NCBI RefSeq assembly: GCF_001704415.2
Contig: NC_030826.1
Coordinates: 31,925,324-31,989,323, forward strand
Direction: 5' to 3'
Source: Capra hircus
Taxonomy: Eukaryota; Chordata; Mammalia; Artiodactyla; Bovidae
DNA: 64,000 nucleotides
The translations under genes were made by a program, and so were the position numbers. The notes under the pieces are model-generated. The model saw only the letters and a program-made list of their open reading frames with translations, did not search any database and was not told the origin of the DNA. Positions 55,619-64,000 of this stretch are shown piece by piece (within the stretch, counting starts at the first letter, position 1; each line of letters begins with the position of its first letter).

Positions 55619-55961
55619 TATTTTGAAATTCACTTGTTTACGTATTTATTTTTGGCTGTGCTGGGTCTTCACTGCTGCACATGGCTTTTTTCTAGTTGCA
55701 GCGAGCAGGGGCTGCTCTCTAGTTGTGCTGCACAGGCTTCTCGTTGTGGTGGCTCCTCTTTTGGAGAGAACAGCCGTAGGGCACATGAGCTTCAGTAACT
55801 GTGGCTCCCGGGCTCTGGGGTACAGGCTCAGTCAGTGTGGGCTTAATAGTTGTGACTTAGTTGCTCCATGGAATGTGGGACCCTCTCAGATCAGGAATCG
55901 AACCCACATCTCCCACACTGGCAGGCAGATTCTTTACCACTGAGCCACCAGGGAAGCCCCA
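55619..55961 (-). repeat. Full-length artiodactyl tRNA-Glu SINE (CHR type), with perfect target-site duplication
   Basis: ttggctgtgctgggtcttca, gctctctagttgtgctgcac, atcaggaatcgaacccacat and ctgagccaccagggaagccc. Perfect 14-base duplication AATGTCTATTGATT (55605-55618, 55962-55975). It explains the frames of 60-106 residues here. Confidence 0.96.
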
Positions 55962-55975
55962 AATGTCTATTGATT

Positions 55976-56329
55976 CAAGCAACAAAACTAGCTTTTCAGG
56001 CACATATTCTCTTGGCATTTCTGAAACAAGGAAGATTTCACATCCATCCTGGACCAGGAAGATTTCAGAATCACTGGGAACTAGTTGTCTTTATTCCTCC
56101 TCTAAACCAGAAGGATGGCTCATTCTGAAGACTGGTCTGGACCTACTGTTCTTTTTCTGAGGCAGCATACAGTGGAATGTTGAAGAGTTGGGCTTATCTT
56201 CATGGAAGTTCAGGTGTAGTACAAGGATTCTTGCACCAAAGCCCTGTGTCAGTGGCGTTCCACTTCGTCATTCAAGGCAATTCAAGCCATCAGCACAGTC
56301 TACAGCAGCAGGGACGGACCCAGAGATTG
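55976..56329. other. No gene or recognised repeat
   Basis: Unassigned stretch before an L1 fragment. Confidence 0.5.
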
Positions 56330-56401
56330 TCATACTGAAGAGTCAGCCAGACATATACGGACAGATGTTGCATGATAGCACATATGTGGAATCTAAACAA
56401 A
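56330..56401 (+). repeat. Short L1 3' fragment
   Basis: tcatactgaagagtcagcca then gcacatatgtggaatctaaa. Confidence 0.75.
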
Positions 56402-56404
56402 TGG

Positions 56405-56757
56405 TGGTGGTTGTTTTTTAGTCTCTAAGTCGTGTCCAGCACTTTGTGACCCTGTGGACTGCAGCACACCAGGCTCCTCCATCCTCCACTATCTCCTAGA
56501 AGTTTGTTCAAATTCATGTTCATTGAGTCAGTGATGCCATCTAACCATCTCATCCTCTGCTGCCCCCTTCTCCTCTTGCCCTCAATCTTTCCCAGCATCA
56601 GGGTCTTTTCCAATGAGTCAGCTCTTTGCATCAGGTGGCCAAAGCATTGGAGCTTCAGCTTCAGCATGAGTCCTTCCAGTGAATATTCACGGTTGATATC
56701 CTTTAGGATTGACTGGTTTGATCTTCTTACAGTTCAAGGGACTCTCAAGAGTCCTTA
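56405..56757 (-). repeat. BovB 3'-end copy, reverse strand
   Basis: tctctaagtcgtgtccagca, catctcatcctctgctgccc, gcatcaggtggccaaagcat and gggactctcaagagtcct; nearly the same segment as 54612-54965. Confidence 0.94.
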
Positions 56758-57787
56758 GACTGCCGAGTATTTATTAGATTGACCTATTGAAGAAAAAACT
56801 TTTTGAGTGACATAACCATTTTATTTACAAATATTCATAAAATATGAAGAGCTGGAAGTGATATTTTTGTGATTATGTAAATGTACAAGAAAAGGTTTTT
56901 TTAATAAATGCTTTTTTCAAGATATTTTGGATGGGGCCCTGCCAGCAAAAGCATTTGAAAACTGTTTTGCTTATAAATGATTTTGGAAAAGGATGATAAA
57001 AATAATCTAATTTGATTAAGAATGAGAAAAGATAAACTGTTTAAATCTAATAGATGAAAAACAAGACTATGAATATTATTTTAATTATCTGGGGGTACAC
57101 TAACACAATATTAGTCAAAGGCAAAATAAGGGACCGTTTTCAGTATAGTACACAAAAATGACTCACATTATGAAAAATAGAATCCGTTCTGAGAACAATG
57201 TTATTAAACAAAGTAAGTGTATATGAGAGGCAAAAAGTGACCACAAACCCAGCGAGTGTAAGTAAAAATTTTAATGGCCTTTCTTCCTTGTTAATAATGA
57301 TATATGAAGCTATGCACTACTTTTTCAACCACACAATCAAACTCAGCAGGAGAAGCCTATGCTTTTCAACCAGGATTCTGACAGCAGATTAGGCAAGACC
57401 CATAAAGAGGGGGCAGCTGGTCATATGACTCCCAAACACCTACTGAAAATTTGAAGGCATTTTCTGCTTTCAGATCTCTATCACAACCCCTCCTTCACTG
57501 AAAGAAGTAGATGATTACTGTCCACCAAGAGCTAGTCAGAGGGACTTCCGGGCAAAGAGGTTATTTGATTTGATTACAAGAATATTTGATGGCTATCCGC
57601 AGGGACCTCAGAGCAGTGTGGCTGAGGACAGTTTTGGGCTACAGAAAAGATGGAAAAGATGATGGCTGAGTTGTTAAGGAGTGTACGGTCTTTTCAGGGA
57701 AAAGAAAAAAAAAAAAGCCATCAGGTAAAGAGAGAGCAGGGAGGGAGGAAAATGGAAAGTGAGGGTTGTAGTCAGCAAGAGCCTGGA
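56758..57787. other. Repeat-free AT-rich block
   Basis: No gene or retroposon recognised. Confidence 0.45.
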
Positions 57788-57832
57788 AGAGAGAGAGAAA
57801 GAGAAAAAGAGAGAGTGAGAGAGAGAGAGAAG
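57788..57832 (+). repeat. GA-rich simple repeat
   Basis: gagagagaaagagaaaaaga and related units, about 45 bases. Confidence 0.95.
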
Positions 57833-58424
57833 GGGCTGTGTTTGGAGGCGTGAAACCCAAGGTGTGCAGCCATGGCGTCTGACCTCAGGATAACGTGAGT
57901 CTCCAAGGAAACAAGCAATGTGATTTGCTCAGAACTAGGAACTATAAAGTAAGAGAACATTCCTGAAATACAACAAGATTAGAAATTACACATTGAAATT
58001 CACCGTGTCTTTGAGAGTATCAACCCGGAATGACCAACACAGACACATATTCGAGCAAAGGCTTTGGATTGAAAAAATAAAGCTTTTGGATGAGAGGTAA
58101 AAGTAGCCAGGGACTCAGGAGAAGAATTCAGTTATTATCAGCTTTTGACCATGAGGTTTTATGCTGCAGGGAAAGGCAGAGCATCTTTAAGACAATCCCT
58201 TACTGAGGAATGTTCTAGAAGATGAGCGCTGAGAACTGAAACAGTCAGAAGCAGTGGCATCTGGGCTAGTGCAGAGCTTTCAACATCAAGTTACCGTGGA
58301 ACTAAGATTAAAGGGGAGTTAAAAAGCGGATAGGACGGCGCTTTCCATGGCTATATGATCTGACAGTGTGTACAGACTGACCCTAAAAACAAGCAAAGAG
58401 GGAAAGTGTGTGCAGAAAAAAAAT
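57833..58424. other. No gene or recognised repeat
   Basis: Unassigned DNA. Confidence 0.5.
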
Positions 58425-58548
58425 TTTTTGGTGGGGGCGGGTAGCACCTTGAAACATGTGGGATCTAGTCCCCTGACCAGGGATCAAACCTGTGCCCTCT
58501 TTCATTGAAAGCATGGAATCTCACTCACTGGAACGTCAGGAAAGTCCC
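58425..58548 (-). repeat. Artiodactyl tRNA-Glu SINE, reverse strand, diverged
   Basis: cctgaccagggatcaaacct and cactggaacgtcaggaaagt. Confidence 0.85.
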
Positions 58549-58559
58549 TCACTTTGACT

Positions 58560-58880
58560 TTTGAAAAATTCATGTTATATCTGGGAGACAGTTCCATATC
58601 TATGCATAAAAAGTTTCCATGTTTGCTACTGACTGAATATTGTACACATTTACAATAACATATTTTACTAGACGTTTAGGTAATTTCCAATCTTCTGCTG
58701 TTTGAACAAAGCTACAGTGACTAGGTGATGTCATAAATCGGAGAGTGTGTGTATCTGTAGGGCAAATTCTGAGAAGTGAACTTCGTGAACAAAGCATGTA
58801 TGTGTTTGCGATTCTGAAAGATTTTGCTCTACTGCCCACTGTAGAAGTTGTATCAATTTACACACTCTAACCATTTATGA
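58560..58880 (-). repeat. Possible old L1 fragment
   Basis: ggtaatttccaatcttctgc, aacaaagctacagtgactag and ttctgagaagtgaacttcgt follow the order of an old L1 3' region. Confidence 0.4.
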
Positions 58881-60015
58881 CAGCTCTATAATCCCCTTTA
58901 ATGGGCATTTGGGACCTCATATGTGCCCAGGAGGGGACAATTAAAGCACCAAAGACTTGGATGTTGTCTGTACCTAGGTGACCACAGTTTGGGAATAAAA
59001 AATTAGGACTTGGGCAAATATGTTTATGGCAAAAACAGGCTGGCATATTTCTACTTGAGAGTGCTGTGAATTTTCTGGAAGGTATCGTCACATTGCCAAA
59101 CTCAGATATGCATGTAAGTGCTTATAGGAGCTATAATTCATGGAGTAGGTAGGTGTCTACCCTCTAAAATATGTCTTGGCAGAACTCGTACAAAGACATT
59201 TCAGAACCTGGGAGGCTCAAGCCAAGAGCTCTTTGACCACTGGACCAATAGATACTGAGCTGATGTTATTTTGTTTGAAAGAAGGTGGCTGGGAGGGGCC
59301 ACGTATCAGGAAGTGATTGTTGTGTAGTCGATGAACTCAGCAGTGGCACAGGTCCAGTTCCATCATTACAGCCATGTGTACATGCTGTGAAAACAACCTG
59401 TGAATTCCCTGTGTTCAGATATTGGGTCTGTTCCATGGGGAAGGGACAGGGGAGGTGGTGAGATCAGTTAAACTGATGTTAGATTTAATTGACTATTTGG
59501 ATGGATGAGACAATTCCATTAAAATGGTCGATCCAATTAGTCACGTGAGATGATTGAAATACTGGATCAATTGCTCCATTCAAGGGAGGCTTCTTGGCAG
59601 TAGAAACCACAGCCCTGTGTACATGCAGTGTTGGAGGGGCCTCGGTTTAGCACCTGGGTGGCCAAAGGCATGACTTGGGCTTCCAAAGTGTGCCATTTAA
59701 TCCCAAGAAAGCCCAGGCAATGCAAACAATCTGCCTCAATAATAATAGCAGTAAGTGCAGTTTATTATTATTTTCTATTGTATTTTGAATCACAAAGAGA
59801 TGGGGGGAGCAAATCTTTCAAAGAGTCTAAGCTCTCTAGAGGTCTTCAGTCAGCCCTGTAAAAACAGTGATGTGTGTTTGTGTTTGTATTTTATGGGTGT
59901 ATGCTCCTAAGCTCATTGCCTAAGAAACTCTTGGTTCATTTCCTTAAAATGTAGGCACAAGCTATTACCAGGAGTAACACAAAACCATGCCATTTGTCAG
60001 GGGTTAGGGGTAGTA
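58881..60015. other. No gene or recognised repeat
   Basis: Unassigned unique DNA; no frame has a motif. Confidence 0.5.
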
Positions 60016-60443
60016 ATGTGTGCGTGCTCAGTGGCTGACTCTTTGCAACCCCATGGAATGTAGCCCACCAGGTTCCTTCTGTTCCTTCTGTCCTACTGGA
60101 ATTTTCCAGGCAAGAATACTGGAGTGCCATTTCCTACTCCAGGGGATCGTCCCGATCCAGAGATCAAAACTGCATCTGCTGTGTCTCCTACACTGGCAGG
60201 CAGATTCTTTGCCACCGAGCCACCTGGGAAGGTTGTGCTGTGCTGTGCTTAGTTGCTCAGTCATGTCTGACTCTTTGCAACCCCATGGACTGTAGCCAGC
60301 CAGGCTCCTCCAGCCATGGGGTTTCTCCAGGCAGGAATACTGGAGTGAGTTGCCATGCCCTTCTTCAGGGGGTCTTTCCAGCCCAGGGATGAAACCCAGG
60401 TCTTCTGCACTGCAGGTGGATTCTTTACCACTGAGCCCCCTGC
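60016..60443 (-). repeat. Two adjacent Bov-tA SINEs, both reverse strand
   Basis: First 60016-60234 (tgtagcccaccaggttcctt ... cgagccacctgggaaggt), second 60236-60443 (ttagttgctcagtcatgtct ... ctttaccactgagccccctg). The first holds a small duplication ttccttctgttccttctgtc. Together they account for the 143-residue antisense frame. Confidence 0.94.
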
Positions 60444-60796
60444 AGAGGTTAGATGTCAATAATAAGCATCTCAGGATGATCTTACAAACAGTCCAGAGTT
60501 GACTTTTTCATTGTGTGGGACCCTACAATTGGAAGTAGAGCCTTTTATTAAAAACAACTCATCTTGGCAACATTCAATAACATGTTATACATCATAGGAA
60601 AGCTTTTTGATTGTGGAAGAAAATAGCCACACCAAATTAGGAAAAGAAAGAAAGAAAAGCCCTCTCGAGTCTATCTATGAATTTTAGGGGGTAGGAGGAA
60701 GAGGTGGGTAAAAATAACTCTTATCAAATCTGTATTTTAGGATTATTTCTCCTTGTAAGAAAATTGAGGGTTAACTATCAATAAAGCATGTAGGTG
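60444..60796. other. No gene or recognised repeat
   Basis: Unassigned DNA. Confidence 0.5.
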
Positions 60797-60980
60797 GGTC
60801 TTCCCTGGTGGTTCAGTGGTTAAGATTTCACCTTCAAATGCAGGGGTGCAGGTTCAGTCCCTGGTCAGGAAGTTATGATCCTACATGACTCGCAGCCAAA
60901 AAACCAAAACATGAAACAGAAGCAATATTGTAACAAACTCAATAAAGGCTTTAAAAGTGGCTCACATAAAAAAAAAAATC
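60797..60980 (+). repeat. Artiodactyl tRNA-Glu SINE, forward, with A tail
   Basis: gtcttccctggtggttcagt, gttcagtccctggtcaggaa, actcaataaaggctttaaaa and an A-run (60968-60978). Confidence 0.94.
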
Positions 60981-61830
60981 TAACAATAAGAGACAATCTA
61001 AGTACAAATTGGTGCCTTTCTAATCCCGACTGAATGCACATATTTTATTATAAAGTTGAACCTAGGGAAAGGCTTTTTTACCACTCTCAATCTGCTAATC
61101 AAAATATTTCGTATCTGGGATTTCACTCTCTCAGGTGTAAGAGTTTATTTAATATTCCTTTTTACAAAAGCGAGGAAAAAACCCTCGCTTTTGTTGCTAG
61201 CATTTACGTTAACTCCTCAAGCTTAAGAGCCAATGAAACTTTTTTCTCTGTGACAGGTGAGTGTACAAGGCAGGTGGGACCCCATTTCAGTCTCGGGATC
61301 CCTGTGGTAAAAACTGTCAATCAGACAACTGGTGTGCCTCTGGAATTGGGGATGATATGAGTTGCTTTTCTCTTGGCTTTCTGCTGCTGTCTCTTATGAG
61401 TTGAATTCTAAATAAAATTATCCTCTTAATAGGCTATTTTAAAAGCCTGCTCCCAACACTGACTGTGTTGTGAACATATCTCATTGTAGGACGAGAACAG
61501 GTTCTGAAAGAACCAGACTCTCTAACAGTAAAAGTAATTTTAAATGCTTTTATTTGAATGGAAAAATAAAATCAACAAGATAGAGAAACTGTAGCAAACT
61601 TGTGGCACCCTAGTCTCACTTATACACAGAGTCGTGGATGGGAGGGAAGACCATTTAATTGAGCATCTGCTATGAGCAGGCACTTCCTCTCCCATTCCCA
61701 TGTTTAAGGATGACATGGGAAGGTGAGCGTTCCATTGGAGAGGAGAAGAGAAACAGGGTGGTTTAGGAAGGAGGGAGGAAAAAGCAGAAGAAAGATTCCT
61801 AAAGTGCATTTTCCCTTACTTTAGGGGGTA
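60981..61830. other. Unassigned unique block containing a perfect hairpin
   Basis: No retroposon. An open frame of 108 codons (61034-61360) has no recognisable domain; I do not call it a gene. See the hairpin at 61164-61194. Confidence 0.45.
61164..61194. other. Perfect 12-bp inverted repeat with a 7-base A-rich loop
   Basis: ACAAAAGCGAGG (61164-61175), loop AAAAAAC (61176-61182), CCTCGCTTTTGT (61183-61194). All 12 pairs match. Confidence 0.95.
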
Positions 61831-61831
61831 T

Positions 61832-62345
61832 TTTTATTGTCATAAAATACATAATACATAACATAAAATTGACCATTTTAACCATTTTTAGGAATCTAGT
61901 TCAGTGGTGTTAATTTTATTCACGTCATGCAACTATCATCATATCACCAAAAAATGTTTTCACTCCTCCAACAGAAACTGACCATTAAGGGCTAACTCTT
62001 CGTTCTGTCTCCATCCCAGGGCCTGGTAACCTCTATTTTGATCATTGTCTGATGGCCCTGACCATTCTGGGCACCTCATGTGAGTGGACTCATGTGTTGT
62101 CTGTCCCTGCGTGTCTGGTTTATTTCACATGGTATAATGTTCTCAAGGTACGTCCATGTTGGAGCAGACGTCAGAGCTTCATCCATTTTTACAGCTGAGT
62201 AATATTCCACAGCATGAAAACACCCCATTTGGTTGATCCACTCATCCCTTGATGGATACTTGAGGCACTTCTATCTTTATTCTGTTGTAAATACTGATAT
62301 GAACACTGGCATACAAGCTTAATCTGTTCCAGTCCCTGTTTTTTG
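61832..62345 (-). repeat. Old L1 3' fragment (L1M type), reverse strand
   Basis: cataacataaaattgaccat, tcatgcaactatcatcatat, tccatgttggagcagacgtc and cagctgagtaatattccaca. Confidence 0.8.
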
Positions 62346-62554
62346 ATTCCTTGGATGTGTATGTGCACCTCAGAGCAGCATTTGCCTTTCAAACCCTACC
62401 ATCCTGGGCTCTCTCTGGGTAGACGTGTTCTCCCTGGCAGGGGTGGGAACCGCAGACTCAGAATACGGACAGCAAATCAAGAATTAGCAACAAGAAGGTT
62501 CTCTACGTCCGCATCTCTTTTCCTGCCCTGCAAACAGCTTCATCAGTGCCATTC

Positions 62555-63010
62555 TTCTAGATTGCATACATATGCATTAATATACGATATTTGTTTTTCT
62601 CTTTCTGACTTACTTCACTCTGTCTAATGGGCTCTAGGTTCATCCACCTCACTGGAACTGATTCAAATGCTTTCCTTTTTATGGCTAAGTAGTACTCTAT
62701 GGTATATACATGCCATAACCCTTTATCCATTCATCTGTTAATAAGGAAAGGGTGGGACAAAACGAGAGGGTAACACTGAAACATATGTATAACCATATGC
62801 AAAGTAGACAGTTCATGATAATTTGCTGCATAACACAGGGAGTTCAACCTGGTGCCCTGTGACAATCTAGAGGGGAGGGATGGGCTGAGGGGTGGGCGGG
62901 AGGTTCAAGAGGGAGGGGACTGTATACTAAGGGCTGATTCACTTTGTTGTATGGCAGAAATGCAACATTTAAAGCAATTATCCTCCAACTGCAAATAAAT
63001 TTTAAAAAGA
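62555..63010 (+). repeat. Ruminant L1 3' end with 5' inversion
   Basis: 62742-63010 is sense L1 3' sequence (cactgaaacatatgtataac, tgacaatctagaggggaggg, gcaattatcctccaactgca). 62555-62738, directly to its left, is L1 in the opposite orientation (tctttctgacttacttcact, tttatggctaagtagtactc). Confidence 0.87.
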
Positions 63011-63061
63011 ATAAGCCATGATAAAGACCACTAATAAAATAAATACACTGAAAAAAAAAAA

Positions 63062-64000
63062 GATTTAGCAACAAAGGGTTGTTATTCTGTGTTTTAAACT
63101 GGAGACAGAATTTAACGGGGGAAAAAATCCAAGCAAACTTCAGGGCCCCATCCCCTCTTCTCTCTCCTCCCCTCCCTCAGCACAGTACAGGCATCCCCCT
63201 CCCCTCTCAAGTATGTGAAGAGTGACTGGAGTCCCGTGTTTATAAGGCTGCTCTGCAATGCGATTGCTCCTCTAGGACTTTATTAATGACATTTACGATT
63301 CCTGGAATAACTAAACCACGCTGTTCTCCCAACACTAGGCCTTAGAGAAGTCATTACCCTGGTGATCACAACAAAACTGAATTCTAAACGGGCTGCCTGC
63401 TGGTGTAATACGCCATGAGTCACTCCCCGTGTTCTGGCAGTAAAAACAAATTAAATTAAAGATCCCCATTCACCAAAGGTCTAATTCTAATTTCTGCAAA
63501 GTTTCCATTAAACAGTACCATCTATAGAAAGTACACACTAACTTTCTCCCAGCCGGGAACTCAAGGCAAAGGAAATTCCAATAGGAGAATTATTAAATGT
63601 TCCCATTAATTTTGTGTTATACCCTCTTAGCAGTTATTAATCATATTAGGAAGATTCAGCAATCTGTCCTCTTTGAATTCCGTAAAGCAGTTATGGAAAT
63701 TAGATCTCACTGGGGAGATGAGATGTGAACTGCTGAAAGTCAGAAATGAACAAAGGAATAGATTTAAAGGGAGTTAGTTTTGGTAATAAAGATAGGAAGG
63801 GGTTTTCTTCCTCTTATTAATGACATGGAAACATTTCAGGGGATATTTTAATATTATTTTCTCCTGTACGAATCTCAGTCCAATTTCCTTTTTCTTCTCC
63901 CATTTAATGACAGTGATTTTCACCTCGCCTTTGATTTAGCAGTACGGGAAAACGATGCCGCGTGTCTGAGAAAACCAGGAGAGGTTCCCACCTGCTGGGG
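63062..64000. other. Repeat-free AT-rich block resembling conserved noncoding DNA
   Basis: No retroposon and no coding frame. Dense in ATTA/TAAT and related cores, e.g. aaacaaattaaattaaagat, agaattattaaatgttccc, cagttattaatcatattagg and ccattaattttgtg. It runs off the window edge. Confidence 0.45.

Noticed and set aside
61034..61360. 108-codon frame over the hairpin region
   Set aside because: No recognisable domain or signal; codon use is AT-driven. Kept only as an observation.
1..64000. CRISPR array, operon, phage or plasmid features
   Set aside because: The only spaced repeats are dispersed eukaryotic retroposons and microsatellites; no regular repeat-spacer pattern or bacterial gene organisation.

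Overview
The window is vertebrate nuclear DNA from a ruminant, most likely a bovid. The evidence is the dense population of ruminant-specific retroposons on both strands: tRNA-Glu-headed Bov-tA SINEs, dimeric BOV-A2, pieces of the RTE-type LINE BovB, artiodactyl L1 3' ends and artiodactyl tRNA-Glu (CHR-type) SINEs. I cannot name the species. There is no sign of prokaryotic, plasmid or phage organisation. Almost all open reading frames here are chance frames or read through repeats.

Only one protein-coding segment is convincing: 30316-30934 on the + strand, the terminal exon of a heparan sulfate glucosamine 3-O-sulfotransferase of the 3-OST-3 type (HS3ST3A1 or HS3ST3B1). It has a clean splice acceptor, carries the C-terminal part of the sulfotransferase domain, and is followed by a largely repeat-free stretch to about 34.1 kb that looks like a long 3' UTR with proximal and distal poly(A) signals. 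Everything from 1 to 30315 is then probably part of the single large intron of this two-exon gene (inference), and everything after about 34.15 kb is intergenic or belongs to something outside the window.

Layout: 1-30 kb, intron-like DNA with SINE, BovB and L1 insertions, a 150-bp purine tract (17.4 kb), a (TG)n run (24.8 kb), and repeat-free blocks rich in homeobox-, MEF2-, GATA- and SOX-like motifs that are enhancer candidates (about 9.5-9.8, 10.2-10.4, 16.9-17.15, 19.8-20.45, 25.9-26.4 kb). 30.3-34.1 kb, coding exon plus 3' UTR. 34.2-63 kb, repeat-dense DNA, including several nested insertions. 63.1-64 kb, a repeat-free AT-rich block that resembles conserved noncoding sequence.

I did not find an undescribed gene system. 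The most unusual items are retrotransposition structures: a target-site-duplicated chimera of two SINE heads fused to BovB reverse-transcriptase sequence (43223-44484), an insertion that consists of nothing but a T-run between 21-bp duplications at an L1-endonuclease-like site (22490-22542), two L1 copies with a 5' inversion (18.6-19.0 and 62.6-63.0 kb), a Tigger-like inverted-repeat element split by nested SINEs (44.5-45.5 kb), and a perfect 12-bp-stem hairpin in otherwise unassigned DNA (61164-61194). All family names come from recognising the sequence, not from a database search.
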